The notes under the pieces were generated by a model. That model saw only the letters and a list, made by a program, of their open reading frames with translations. It did not search any database and was not told where the DNA came from. A DNA stretch of 64,000 nucleotides from Serratia bockelmannii (GTDB lineage: Bacteria; Pseudomonadota; Gammaproteobacteria; Enterobacterales; Enterobacteriaceae). How positions within the stretch are numbered: the first letter of the stretch is position 1; each line of letters starts with the position of its first letter. Shown piece after piece: positions 47,798-58,393 of this stretch. The DNA lies in assembly GCF_008011855.1 (NCBI RefSeq), contig NZ_VOUX01000031.1, positions 1-64,000 of the forward strand. The letters run 5' to 3'. The position numbers and the translations under genes were made by a program.

Positions 47798-50700
47798 CTA
47801 ATTTTTCTCAACCAGTGCAATAAGCCGTAAGTACCGTGAATCCTTGATCAGACTTGTATCTGTATCTTCAATTAGCTCAAGAATCTTCTGCAGCTCTCCT
47901 GATGTGCGCGTGAACATCTGTGGTGTTATTTTGTCCAGTAAATCAAGTGTGGTTTCTGGAAAAATAGCTGCAATTGCTCCTTTACCACCGAGTTCCCGAG
48001 TGAATCTGTAGAACAAATGATCAATTGTCTCGATTGGTACTAAGTATGTTTTTACTGAATCGTAAACCTCCGGAAATTTATCGCCAGTATCGTCAAGTAA
48101 ACCAACCCATGCTTTTACAGAGCTCGTGGTTCTATATTGGCGTTCTTTGGGCCAGTCCTCTCTGATTAATGGGATCACATACTTAACCCAGCCACTCTCG
48201 TTTTTCTGCCCGACCAATCCTAACCAGGAAATAAAACGATTTCGAGCCTCGTCAGATAATGCTCGTAATATGGAGCGCATTTCATTCCTGGAAGGACTGA
48301 AGGGCTCATCAGGGTGAAATATTCTCATTAAACCAAGCCATTGCGAAGCTCGAACTGAATAATCTTTTTCCCACGAAAGAGATTCGATCCAAGGTATAAG
48401 GTTTAGAAGACAGGGTTTAATAAGTTCAGCTACTGCAGTCGAAGGCATATCATTGCAATGAAGATAACCATTCCATGCTGGTTCTGCTGCAGGATGTTTT
48501 AAGTCCAAAATAGGTATAAGCCATTCTCTTGCCCATGCAGGATCAACAAACATTAGCCAATTTAGATTGCGAGTCGTTATAGCTATAGCGTGGTCCGCAC
48601 CTTCTCCTGGTGCAGTAAAAAGACGTTCAATACGAGACTTAATAGAATACGGAATAAGCGAACCAGCTTTTTTTTCTTCACTTGGCATTACTTGAAAAAG
48701 CGCTTGAGTACATTTACCGACAGGACCATTGATTGCATGGCTGAATGTACGCCGAGACTGTATTACAACCTCACCATTTCGGATAACTTCTCCGAAACCA
48801 CTCCGTGTTGCATCAGCCCCACCGCTCAGTATGCCCTCTATGACATGATCGTAAACTGCCCAGCCGAGATCCTCATCAAATTCAAGAGTCGCAGCTAAAT
48901 TTTGTTCAAGCCAGTTACTTAATGTATGTCGTAGTTCGACTAAAGTTGTAGCCGGTAATCTCGCGATTCGGCTCAGGAATATTCGTTTCAACCTTGGTTT
49001 AAGATCTGCAGGTAGTTCACTTATCATTGACGACCATAATTCCTTAGGATAATCACCGATTTTCCCTGCAATAGTAAGCGCAGACAATGCCTTACGCGGA
49101 TTTTCTTTTATCAAACCAACAAAGGGCCGCCTACGAGTAAAGCTGTCGTCATCTCGTTTAAGCACCTCTTTTACTTTTGGGATTATCTCGTTTACAGGAA
49201 GATCTGATATTACATCTGGTTTTTCGTCTGTACTAATCCAGCCAGAGCGGGAGCCCCAACTGATGACTACAGATGTGGCCCAGCGATCATTCCAGCCAGG
49301 AATTCTGTTAATCATCGCAGTGAGCCGATCACGATAAATAGTGCCCAGTTCACAACCATGCAGTTCGAGATAACGAGCGTATTTAGCAGCCAACACTTCT
49401 CTTCCTTTCGGAAGTTCTTCCTCAGACAAATAAGGTATTTGATAGGGGCCAGTCAGAATACGTTCGATGATTCGATTTTGGTTCTCTCGTGGGAATTCTT
49501 CCCATCGGTCTACCAGTAAAAAAAGAAGTTCTCGGGTAATATTTGTGTCCCAGAAGCTATTTTGCTCTATAGACAAAACTTCTTCGGCAATTCGGTCAGT
49601 CCCAAAAACGGCTGTTTTACTGAAGGCATAAAGTCTGAGTTTTCGGAAGATAAATGGTTCTGTTACTGGCCAGGTGGTTACATGTGCATTAGCCAATTCT
49701 GGCCACTTTTCAGCTATTCGGTCAAAAAGTTGGACAAACCATATTAATACATCGGCCCCTTTCGAGAAGTTTTCTTCTCCGTCTACATCACGTTCTGGAT
49801 AACAGCTTGGGATTGGAAAGTAGGAAGTATCAATATCCTCCAGCATTCCTGCAGCAATGATTAGTTGCTCTTCCAGAGCACTAAATACCTGTAGCAATAC
49901 ATTGTCAGGTACGTCTAAATTGTCGTCATGTCTATTAGTGAACACAACTTCAAATTGACCTAATTTGCTGAAATGGATCTCCTCCCAAGAGTCACTTGGT
50001 GGTCTGACTTCTCCCAAGCCATATGGCGATTTCATCTCCAATCGGGGTGCCATTACCCTACGAAATTCTCGTAAGACACCAGCTGTCCAGCCTTGGTTTG
50101 TAATTCGAGCTTTTAAGTCGTACCAATCGACGTCATAACGACGATTGCAGGGATCTCTATGATGTTCGAGAATTAAGCTCCACAGTTGACGAGAGCGTTT
50201 GTGGATTGATGCTGAATGATCAATGTTGCGTTCAATATTTTGTAGTAGTAGAGGATGAATGCTGATTTTTCGGATAGCCCACCAAGCCATCGCGGGGCTA
50301 TCAAGAGATTTGCAGAACCAGGCCATGAGATGACTCAATCGTTTCGGCATTGTCTCCAAACATCCAGCCAAGTGATGGTAATCTGACGGATTATCATCTT
50401 CGTCACGCCATTCAAGGAGATTATCGTTACTCACTCCACGTTTACGTTCATCGTCAGAGATATCTTGCAGATCGTCATCAAGCCCATAAGCTTCTTGTGG
50501 ATCGAAGGTCTCTGCATCATTGTCATCAAGTTCGTAGTATCTTTTCTTCTGTTTGGCTGACCGAATATTTGCATCCATCACACAAAGCCACTCTGGATGG
50601 GGAAGAGGAACAGCTTCAGAGAACAATTTCGCACCTTGCGTAGTGCGAAGTATATGGGCAAGTTGACCACGTTCATACTGTGCTAGAACTTTCGGATCTT

Positions 50701-51607
50701 GCTGGCTTTTAGCGATAATAGAAGCTCGCCATCGACGTGGATCATCTGCTCGCTCAGCCCATGCTTCCAAAGTCTTCCAAAGGGCTGGATGATCGGAATA
50801 GGCTATGGCTGTAACTCCTCTGTCACGCCATTTGGCTTCGATATCCTCGGCAAGGCCGCGATCAAATGCATAAAGTCTGGAACGATCATACTGGCCATCA
50901 TGATTGAGACCCTGAAGGAGGTATTTAACTGGTGGGTCTTCTGCCTGATAACCGACTAAAACAACGATGTATCGTTCCAGAAGAAGCTTAATAAAATTGG
51001 TCGCCCATCCTTCTGAAAGATATGCTCGTCCAAAGTCTGCACTGCTCAGCACATAAGGATGGTTTACAGCATTTTCGTCGACCAGACGGCCGTGAAGATA
51101 TGTAATCCCCTCAATTGTCGAACCGAAATTCAGATTTGGGAAAGCTGGCGGCACATATCGAGTTAAATTATCTTGCGCTTGGTTAACCTCGAACAGTCGG
51201 TCAAAGTTCGTTGTGACAATCTGTGGAACTCCACTCTGATTTGAGGAAATTCTTTTAATCAGGGCATGCTCACGTCCAACCTCTATATCAGTTCTTGCAG
51301 TCCCCAGACGCTTTGATACCAAAGCATTCACCTCATCCTTGCCATATTCCTGATGTAGGAGGTTGAAAATTTGGTCGAGAGGGACATTTGCCGAAGATTG
51401 GTCGTGAAGCCATGGGCGAAATGCTGCCATGATTTCTGAATCGTGTGGTGGGTCAAAGTATTCAATTACATGCTGGGTAAGCTCTACAAAGCTTGGCATC
51501 CCTGAAGGTAATGAAACCCCAGCGCCACAGAGAAATACAACTCGACCTGTATCACAGCGTTCTAAGAGGATATCGGGTATGGAAGGCCCTTCAGGGTGAA
51601 ATCTCAT
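47798..51607 (-). CDS. SIR2-domain protein, defence-associated sirtuin (DSR1-like)
   Basis: The 1269-residue protein has an N-terminal SIR2 domain (about 1-290): VVFLCGAGVSLPSGMP with GAG at 28-30, IVTTNFDRLF with N134 and D136, YLHGRL with H172, and VVLVGYQAEDPP near 216-226. N134 and H172 occupy the places of the NAD+-cleaving pair in ThsA and DSR proteins. An acidic linker (about 355-415) leads to some 850 residues of helix-rich sequence without known domains. This layout and length fit DSR1-type sirtuins, which deplete NAD+ when they sense phage. It is convergent to the three-gene operon. The ribosome site is weak. Confidence 0.82.
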   Translation of the reverse strand: MRFHPEGPSIPDILLERCDTGRVVFLCGAGVSLPSGMPSFVELTQHVIEYFDPPHDSEIMAAFRPWLHDQSSANVPLDQIFNLLHQEYGKDEVNALVSKRLGTARTDIEVGREHALIKRISSNQSGVPQIVTTNFDRLFEVNQAQDNLTRYVPPAFPNLNFGSTIEGITYLHGRLVDENAVNHPYVLSSADFGRAYLSEGWATNFIKLLLERYIVVLVGYQAEDPPVKYLLQGLNHDGQYDRSRLYAFDRGLAEDIEAKWRDRGVTAIAYSDHPALWKTLEAWAERADDPRRWRASIIAKSQQDPKVLAQYERGQLAHILRTTQGAKLFSEAVPLPHPEWLCVMDANIRSAKQKKRYYELDDNDAETFDPQEAYGLDDDLQDISDDERKRGVSNDNLLEWRDEDDNPSDYHHLAGCLETMPKRLSHLMAWFCKSLDSPAMAWWAIRKISIHPLLLQNIERNIDHSASIHKRSRQLWSLILEHHRDPCNRRYDVDWYDLKARITNQGWTAGVLREFRRVMAPRLEMKSPYGLGEVRPPSDSWEEIHFSKLGQFEVVFTNRHDDNLDVPDNVLLQVFSALEEQLIIAAGMLEDIDTSYFPIPSCYPERDVDGEENFSKGADVLIWFVQLFDRIAEKWPELANAHVTTWPVTEPFIFRKLRLYAFSKTAVFGTDRIAEEVLSIEQNSFWDTNITRELLFLLVDRWEEFPRENQNRIIERILTGPYQIPYLSEEELPKGREVLAAKYARYLELHGCELGTIYRDRLTAMINRIPGWNDRWATSVVISWGSRSGWISTDEKPDVISDLPVNEIIPKVKEVLKRDDDSFTRRRPFVGLIKENPRKALSALTIAGKIGDYPKELWSSMISELPADLKPRLKRIFLSRIARLPATTLVELRHTLSNWLEQNLAATLEFDEDLGWAVYDHVIEGILSGGADATRSGFGEVIRNGEVVIQSRRTFSHAINGPVGKCTQALFQVMPSEEKKAGSLIPYSIKSRIERLFTAPGEGADHAIAITTRNLNWLMFVDPAWAREWLIPILDLKHPAAEPAWNGYLHCNDMPSTAVAELIKPCLLNLIPWIESLSWEKDYSVRASQWLGLMRIFHPDEPFSPSRNEMRSILRALSDEARNRFISWLGLVGQKNESGWVKYVIPLIREDWPKERQYRTTSSVKAWVGLLDDTGDKFPEVYDSVKTYLVPIETIDHLFYRFTRELGGKGAIAAIFPETTLDLLDKITPQMFTRTSGELQKILELIEDTDTSLIKDSRYLRLIALVEKN

Positions 51608-51768
51608 GAGCTCAACTTTTCTAAGCGTTAATTTATGCTTGGATTCTACTATTCATAGCCATGTGATGAAAACTGGCAGTGAAAAAACCTTGGTCATTCA
51701 AGTGATTCATCTAAAAGTAAATGATTTGAATTGCCACTGTTTTGGTAGTCATCCTTTTAGGTGGCTTG

Positions 51769-52751
<983 letters not shown>

Positions 52752-52970
52752 ATGAGCAGAAAAGACAAGCTCGCGGCGGCCCTGCTGGCCATCTTCCTGG
52801 GGGGGCTGGGCATTCACAAGTTTTACTTAGGGATGAAATGGTGGGGGCTGTTCTACCTGCTGTTCTGCTGGACGGGGATCCCGGCGATTGTCGGCTTTAT
52901 CGAAGGCATTATTTATCTGTTCCAATCGGAAGAGAAGTTCAACCAGAAATACAATCCGGGTCTGATTTAA
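52752..52970 (+). CDS. TM2-domain membrane protein
   Basis: The 72-residue protein begins MSRKDKLAAALLAIFLGG. It has the TM2 pattern: a first membrane helix with GGLGIHKFYLGMKWWG, a polar turn, a second helix (LFYLLFCWTGIPAIVGFIEG), and a short charged tail. The family's function in bacteria is poorly known. The ATG at 52752 has AAGGAG 9 nt upstream; an in-frame ATG at 52650 has no such site. Confidence 0.9.
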   Translation: MSRKDKLAAALLAIFLGGLGIHKFYLGMKWWGLFYLLFCWTGIPAIVGFIEGIIYLFQSEEKFNQKYNPGLI

Positions 52971-52982
52971 CGCGTTTTCTGG

Positions 52983-53014
52983 CGGCGCCTCCTGTTAAGG
53001 GAAGCGCCGTTTTT
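52983..53014. terminator. Terminator between TM2 and secreted-protein genes
   Basis: CGGCGCCTCC / GGGAAGCGCCG with a TGTTAA loop is followed by TTTTT, between convergent stops. Confidence 0.85.
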
Positions 53015-53021
53015 CATTCCG

Positions 53022-53555
53022 TTACTGTTTCTTCATCATCATCTTGCCGCGCATCTCTTTACTCATCATTTTATTCGAGCTGGAGATCACGCAGTTATAT
53101 TGCTTGCCTTGGTTGATGATCATAAAGGTGCTGACCGGATTTTTAAAATCTTTGTCGATGGTGAAATAAATATAGGCCTGCGGCAACGCGGCCGGTTTAA
53201 AGGCGCCGAAGGCATACACATCCGCCAGGCCCAGCGCGGAGAGATCGACCGTCAGTTCCATAGGCTGTTTGTCATTTGGCGATGGGAACATCGATTTGGC
53301 CGACATCATCATGGTGCTGCTGTTGATGCTGTAATCGGTTTTAACCTTCATGCCGATATATTTCGATTCCGGCATGGAAAGTTCTTTTTGGCAGGCGGCG
53401 TCGTGCTGTGGCGCCGGGCTGCCGTTTTCCATCACGGCGTGCACGTGTTCCAGCGTCACTTCCGCGCTGCCTGTGGTAGGCTGCGCATCGGCCGCGTAAG
53501 CCGCGCAGCTGAAGGCGGCCACAGAGGTAAGGATAATGCCCGTAACGATTTTCAT
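53022..53555 (-). CDS. Uncharacterised secreted protein
   Basis: The 177-residue protein has a clear signal peptide (MKIVTGIILTSVAAFSCAAYA, cut before ADAQ). The mature part has two cysteines (AACQKEL, QYNCVISS) that could form a disulfide, and ends in a Met/Lys-rich tail (NKMMSKEMRGKMMMKKQ). I do not recognise the family. The ATG at 53555 was chosen because the longer frame places a non-signal stretch ahead of the signal peptide. Periplasmic location is inferred. Confidence 0.82.
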   Translation of the reverse strand: MKIVTGIILTSVAAFSCAAYAADAQPTTGSAEVTLEHVHAVMENGSPAPQHDAACQKELSMPESKYIGMKVKTDYSINSSTMMMSAKSMFPSPNDKQPMELTVDLSALGLADVYAFGAFKPAALPQAYIYFTIDKDFKNPVSTFMIINQGKQYNCVISSSNKMMSKEMRGKMMMKKQ

Positions 53556-54059
53556 TGTCGGTCTCCGGAATGCTAATAATGGTATTAATTGCGGTGTGTA
53601 GCCTATTGGCCCGATAAAATGCAAAGTGACCCGTTCCGCGGAGATAAAATACCCTCGGAATTTTTATAATTAATAGCGTTTCACCCACGCGGTATGCGAG
53701 GTTTGTTTAATTATATTGGGAGCCTTTCTCTTTTGTTTTTTAGTCTGTGTACCTGCATATAAAGAGTATGTATAAACATAGTCAATGTTTAGAATATGCA
53801 CAAATTACTGCAGTTTTTTTTCCCTTTTATCTTTTGGTTTTTAATAGGGTTGCGAATATTGCATTGAGATACAGGGAGTTGTCTTTTCTACGTTCAAATC
53901 ACTCTTTGAAGCGTTATTTATGTGATCTTTGTAGTCACAGAAATAACGCTGAAATTATTATCTTTCTATTTAACGGCTAATTATTCATGGCATAGGCTTC
54001 AACCCTTTGCGTTTCCTGCGCTAGAATCAGGCGGTTTTCTCGTGGAAAAGGATATCGCC
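53556..54059. other. A+T-rich gap
   Basis: These 504 bp contain only a weak 77-codon frame at 53747-53980 with no ribosome site or family resemblance. Promoters for the flanking divergent genes are expected here. Confidence 0.45.
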
Positions 54060-55157
54060 ATGGCCGCCTGGGCCTTTTTGATCGTCGGTTGGGGGTTGAT
54101 TTGGCAGGATCACCCGATTTTCGGCGTGCTGTGCATCGCGCTGTTTGCCGTGCTGCAATGGGCGAAGCACGCCGCTAAAGGCGTGCAAGACCCCGAAGAG
54201 GCCGCAGAGTGGCGCAAGACCGACTGGCGTTCGCAGCCGATTGAGATGGCGCACGCCGGCGACAGCGATCGGCAGATTGGCGGCGTGGGGGAACTGGGCA
54301 TGGGCGGCCCCAATTTTTGGACGCTGCTGCTGCGCGACGGGGCGATTGTGCATGGCGCCTGTGCGGCGCCGCAGGACGTGGACGATGGCAAGCTGCGCCT
54401 GATCCCGACCCGCAGTCGTGAGGGTGAGGGGCTGACGGTGTACGAGCCTGCTGCCCGGATGATGTACGCGCTGCCGGCATTGACCGATCGCGAGCAGGAC
54501 GCGCTGGCCGTCGGTACCGCCGAGGCGCTGGCGCGGCTGCGGGCGAGGTGTCGGCAGGCGGAGGCTACGCCGTTGCACCTTGTGCGCGGTCTGTGGGTGC
54601 CGCCGTGGACAGAGGATCCGGCCGATCGTCTGGAGATCGCCTTGCCCAACGGCCGGGTGCTGGCGGCGCGCTTGATGTTGCCGGCGAATCTGCGCCTGGC
54701 GGACGATCCTGCCGCGCTGCTGCACGCGCCGCCTTATGAGCTGTTGCTGGATAACAGGCCGACCGATCGCTTCGTGCGCGATCTCGAACGCGTGGCGGGA
54801 TCCCCAGCGGGCTGCGGCTTGAGCGTCGGCGGCTGCCAGTTCCACGGCGAGCATATCGTCGATGGTCTTTACCATCTGTACTTCGCCGGCGAGTGGTTCA
54901 GCCTGCTTTCTTACGCGCATAAACCGGCGAGCGGGCGCGGTTCGGACACCACCTTTTTCGTCGAGCGGGTCGAGCCGCAAGACGGCGGGGTGTTTGTGAT
55001 TGAATGGGATGCCTACGGCGTGGGGCCCGACGGGCGTGAGCCGCGCGTGCCGGCTCCGCCGGTATTGGTTATCGCGGTGAGCTGGCAGGAAACGCCGCTG
55101 CAGTTGCCCACGGCCAATAACCGCGTGATCGTGCGCTTGCCCAACGCCACGGCGTAA
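54060..55157 (+). CDS. Uncharacterised protein with N-terminal membrane helix
   Basis: The 365-residue protein has hydrophobic segments at about residues 1-15 and 19-33 (WAFLIVGWGLIWQ, IFGVLCIALFAVLQWA). A large soluble part follows with GELGMGGPNFWTLLLRDG near 90 and a Cys pair near 262-270 (CGLSVGGCQFHG). No known family was recognised. AAAAGGA lies 9 nt before the ATG. It is convergent, 3 bp apart, with a block of three minus-strand genes, all also unrecognised; the set may form one functional unit. Confidence 0.75.
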   Translation: MAAWAFLIVGWGLIWQDHPIFGVLCIALFAVLQWAKHAAKGVQDPEEAAEWRKTDWRSQPIEMAHAGDSDRQIGGVGELGMGGPNFWTLLLRDGAIVHGACAAPQDVDDGKLRLIPTRSREGEGLTVYEPAARMMYALPALTDREQDALAVGTAEALARLRARCRQAEATPLHLVRGLWVPPWTEDPADRLEIALPNGRVLAARLMLPANLRLADDPAALLHAPPYELLLDNRPTDRFVRDLERVAGSPAGCGLSVGGCQFHGEHIVDGLYHLYFAGEWFSLLSYAHKPASGRGSDTTFFVERVEPQDGGVFVIEWDAYGVGPDGREPRVPAPPVLVIAVSWQETPLQLPTANNRVIVRLPNATA

Positions 55158-55160
55158 GGC

Positions 55161-55865
55161 TTAAGGCAGCACCCTGACTTCGCCGTTGTGCAAGGTCAGC
55201 ACGGCGATCGGGCTGCCGGAGAAGCACTCCCTAAAGATCCAGTCGCTGGGCCGAAACGCCGCCGCAGGCAGCCCGGCCTGCCACTCCTCCCACTGCGGGG
55301 CCGGCCGATCCGGCGGCAACAAGAAGGTGACCAGCCAACCCGCTTCGCAGTGCACCCTTTGGCCGCTTGGACGGGTGAAGGTATGCGCACCTGCCAGCTC
55401 CATCACCGGCGGTAAAACCTCGAAGGCGATGATCGGCACGCCGGCCACGCTCTGCGGCTGAGGAAAACGCACGGCGGTCACGCCGTTCATCGTGATAGGG
55501 CTGTCTTCGGTGCCGGGCAGGCGTGGCTCCTGGCGGTTTACCCAACTGCCTTTCGGCAGCGTCGTTTCACCGAACGGCTTTGCCTCGTCGAGCGTCAAGT
55601 AGCTGCGTTGATTCCAACGATCTTCCGCCCGCTGGCTCTTGATGTCCTGGATGGCCATGCCGATCAGCATCAGCGCGAACGCCACCGGGTAGATTGCCAG
55701 CGCCGAGGCCAACAGATAGCCGCCCCAGGAAAGCGGCGGGCGCGGGCGGCCGCAGCGGGCGGCGGCGTATCGCCAGCCCCACCAGGCGAGCAGGATGCCG
55801 GCGAGCAGCAGGGCCAATAACAGCGCCAGCAGGCCGGCGGCGCCGGCGCCATAACCTAACAGCAT
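55161..55865 (-). CDS. Uncharacterised membrane protein
   Basis: The 234-residue protein has two membrane segments (about 8-28, LLALLLALLLAGILLAWWGW, and 50-72, LLASALAIYPVAFALMLIGM) and a C-terminal soluble domain (SPITMNGVTAVRFPQPQSVAG, FLLPPDRPAPQWEEW). The family is unknown to me. The ATG at 55865 follows AAGGAAC; it starts 17 bp after the next gene upstream, so the three minus-strand genes look like an operon. Confidence 0.75.
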   Translation of the reverse strand: MLLGYGAGAAGLLALLLALLLAGILLAWWGWRYAAARCGRPRPPLSWGGYLLASALAIYPVAFALMLIGMAIQDIKSQRAEDRWNQRSYLTLDEAKPFGETTLPKGSWVNRQEPRLPGTEDSPITMNGVTAVRFPQPQSVAGVPIIAFEVLPPVMELAGAHTFTRPSGQRVHCEAGWLVTFLLPPDRPAPQWEEWQAGLPAAAFRPSDWIFRECFSGSPIAVLTLHNGEVRVLP

Positions 55866-55881
55866 GGCAAGTTCCTTATGT

Positions 55882-57057
55882 TCACGGCGCGGTGGAGCGA
55901 TAGCGAACGAAGTAGGGCAGCGCCGGGGTCTCCCTGTCATCGTCATAGTGGCTTTCTGGTTCGATCACGGTTTGGCGCGCGTCGTCGCGCCCGTTGTACC
56001 GGTACTCCAACGGCTGTCGGTAGTGCACGTCGGATGAGCGCAGATCGAAAATCAGCGAAAGACGCGCATCGCCGTTATCCGTTTGGGCGACCAGCTTATC
56101 GTTGCCCGCCCAGAGCTGATACAGCGATTTATCGCCGGTCTCCAGCAGCACCTTCAACTGCCCGTCGGATTGATAACGCAGAAGCTGATACAGCCCTCTG
56201 TCCAGCGTTTGTGCGATCAGGTAGATGCCGCCGTCCGGGGCTTGCGCGCTTTCCTCCACGCGCACCAACAGCCAATGCATTTCAATCACCTCGCCGGTTT
56301 TACCGTTAACGGCGATGTGTAACGCGCCAGATCCGAGCACCGGGTTCATCCAGAAATGCACGCGGTCGCCATCAATGGCGGTGAATATCTCGGGTACGGA
56401 TTTGCGCTTACCGGAGGCGTAAGCCGTCGGTGACTCCTCCTCGCCGCGCTCAAAGCCCAGCAGTTGCCGCGCGTCCAGCAGCGCCGGCAGATCCAGCGTC
56501 TGCCGCCAATGGGCGCCGAAGTCCGGGCTGTAGAATACGCCTTCGGTGCTGATGAGATACAGCGCGCGTTTTCCCGGTTGCGCCACCAGTTTGCCGCCGA
56601 CAAAGGAAGGCCGGTTGTCGTCGCCCTCCGGCCAGGGGATCAGCGCCCCGATGGTACCCCGTTGCACATCAACCAGCCTGCGGCCCTCAGAGAGAAAAAG
56701 CACGCACTCCTGCTCGCCACAAACCGCATCGTGGATCAAGTCGTCGAGTTCCCCCAGCATCTGTAACCCTTTTGGGCCGGCAAACAGCACCTGGCTGAGG
56801 TAGTTGGCCGCCCAACCGTAAAAGCTGTTGTACGCGCGGTCTTCACTTCTTTTGCTGGTGAGCAGCAGGGCGCCGTCCTGCGCCGGGTAGCTGTGGATGA
56901 GATCGTACCGGGCTATCGTCGGCAACGCCTGGTCGCCCCGAGTCCATTGCCACTGCGCATAGCGTTGCTCAGGGGCGAGCAAATAGACGCCCAGCGCGCT
57001 GGCTAAAAACAGCGTCAGGATAATAAGGGGTCTTTTATAAAGCGCTAACGTCATCAT
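55882..57057 (-). CDS. Uncharacterised membrane-anchored protein, possible beta-propeller
   Basis: The 391-residue protein has one N-terminal membrane helix (PLIILTLFLASALGVYLL). The rest reads as short beta strands with repeats of the type GALLLTSKRSED, YLISTEGVFYSPDFGAHW and GGIYLIAQTLDRGLYQLL, which suggests a propeller fold. Two cysteines (VCGEQECV) are close together. The function is unknown. Its ATG overlaps the stop of the upstream gene by 4 bp. Confidence 0.75.
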   Translation of the reverse strand: MMTLALYKRPLIILTLFLASALGVYLLAPEQRYAQWQWTRGDQALPTIARYDLIHSYPAQDGALLLTSKRSEDRAYNSFYGWAANYLSQVLFAGPKGLQMLGELDDLIHDAVCGEQECVLFLSEGRRLVDVQRGTIGALIPWPEGDDNRPSFVGGKLVAQPGKRALYLISTEGVFYSPDFGAHWRQTLDLPALLDARQLLGFERGEEESPTAYASGKRKSVPEIFTAIDGDRVHFWMNPVLGSGALHIAVNGKTGEVIEMHWLLVRVEESAQAPDGGIYLIAQTLDRGLYQLLRYQSDGQLKVLLETGDKSLYQLWAGNDKLVAQTDNGDARLSLIFDLRSSDVHYRQPLEYRYNGRDDARQTVIEPESHYDDDRETPALPYFVRYRSTAP

Positions 57058-58340
57058 TTCAGCTCCGTCACCTGAGCCTGCCGCCACAACCTGCGACGCA
57101 GATTTCGCAGGTATTTAAACGTTTTAAACGTGCGGTGCTGGTCAAAAGAGTACAGGCGACAGATCTGGGCGAAACCCTCGATCAGCAGCGCCAGGCCGCT
57201 GACCATCAGCATCAGCAGCAGAATAATCGGCGGCAATTCACTGCCGAGGCGCTTCAGGGTCCAGGCATCCAGGTAAAAGCCCGCCGGGGTATCGGCGTTA
57301 TCCCACACGATCATGCCGAGCATCAAACACATCATGATCGCGCCGAGGATGAAGACGACGCGCGCGCTCAGGTTAAGGCCGGCTTCGGTGAAGTAGCGGC
57401 TGCCGCCGATAAGATAGGTCTGGCGGTCGCGGTGATTGATGATCCCACGCACCGTCGGCAACTCGGGGACGGTGTCGTTTTCGCAATACAGCACCTGCAG
57501 CGGATCGCCTTTGGCGATGAAAAGCGGATGTTGCCGACGAAATACCGGGTGCAGTTTGGTATTGGGGACGTTGAGCGCGCGGGTCGTCAACGCGAAGTGC
57601 GTCTCCTTCTGGCGCCACGCATAGGTGTCCAAATACTGCACCTGCCGCGGGATCTCATAGTGGCAGAGTTCGTAGCTCAGGGCGTTGACCGTCTCTATGC
57701 CGGAGGCCTCGACGCCCTCGGGGAGGGGGAACTCGGTTTGTGGCGTTGCGGGCACTGGCGCGGCGTCTGCGCGGACGGCCCGGTATCTGATGCCGGGGAT
57801 TTTCAGGCTGAGCGAGCTGGGCGGCGTGACGTCTTGCCCCTGCAGCACGCGATCCAGCGCTCTGAGCAGGCGCCTGCGGCCGCGGTGCGCAATCAACAGG
57901 AGCTCCGAACCGACGAACAGCACCATGCCGATGCCGATAAGGCCGGCGATGATGGCGATAAAGAACAGGACGATGGTCAGCCAGGAATCTTCCCGGTCCA
58001 TGATGAAAAAGGCCGCCGGGAAACCGCCGGCCAGCGCCGCGCCCAGCAGCAGCAGGGCGAAGTATTTCAGCTTATATTTCAGCGTTCTGTCAGGCTCCAG
58101 CCGGCCTTTCGTGCCGTGCAGCAGCCAGTGCAGCCAGTAGCTGCCGTCCCGCAGGCGGTGGGCGCCGATCTTCACCCGATCGCCGGCGGCGAGCCTGGCC
58201 AGCAGATTTTCGCTGTCGCTGAAGTCATCGCGATAAAAAAAGAACGTCTGGCCGGAGGCGATGATCCTCACCAGATTGTCGGGCGCCGTCTGTTGGCAAG
58301 CGCATTGCTCGACGGTCACATGAAAAAATTGGGTTTGCAT
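57054..58340 (-). CDS. Uncharacterised polytopic membrane protein
   Basis: The 428-residue protein has a soluble N-terminal region with a CAC motif (VEQCACQQTAPDN). It has about four membrane segments, near 92-112, 120-148, 328-350 and 372-394, and a soluble loop of some 180 residues between the second and third. It is probably first of the three-gene operon that continues to 55161. No family was recognised. Confidence 0.75.
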   Translation of the reverse strand: MQTQFFHVTVEQCACQQTAPDNLVRIIASGQTFFFYRDDFSDSENLLARLAAGDRVKIGAHRLRDGSYWLHWLLHGTKGRLEPDRTLKYKLKYFALLLLGAALAGGFPAAFFIMDREDSWLTIVLFFIAIIAGLIGIGMVLFVGSELLLIAHRGRRRLLRALDRVLQGQDVTPPSSLSLKIPGIRYRAVRADAAPVPATPQTEFPLPEGVEASGIETVNALSYELCHYEIPRQVQYLDTYAWRQKETHFALTTRALNVPNTKLHPVFRRQHPLFIAKGDPLQVLYCENDTVPELPTVRGIINHRDRQTYLIGGSRYFTEAGLNLSARVVFILGAIMMCLMLGMIVWDNADTPAGFYLDAWTLKRLGSELPPIILLLMLMVSGLALLIEGFAQICRLYSFDQHRTFKTFKYLRNLRRRLWRQAQVTELK

Positions 58341-58393
58341 ATCATTCCCTGTCAGCAGGCGTGGCCCGAAAATTCATCCCTGGCGCCGGGTGG

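Noticed and set aside
42429..47800. CRISPR array or retron-like repeats in the A+T-rich island
   Set aside because: I looked for regularly spaced repeats and for reverse transcriptase motifs and found neither.
53747..53980. 77-codon plus-strand frame in the A+T-rich gap
   Set aside because: Lys/Leu/Phe/Tyr-rich text typical of random A+T-rich DNA, and no ribosome site.
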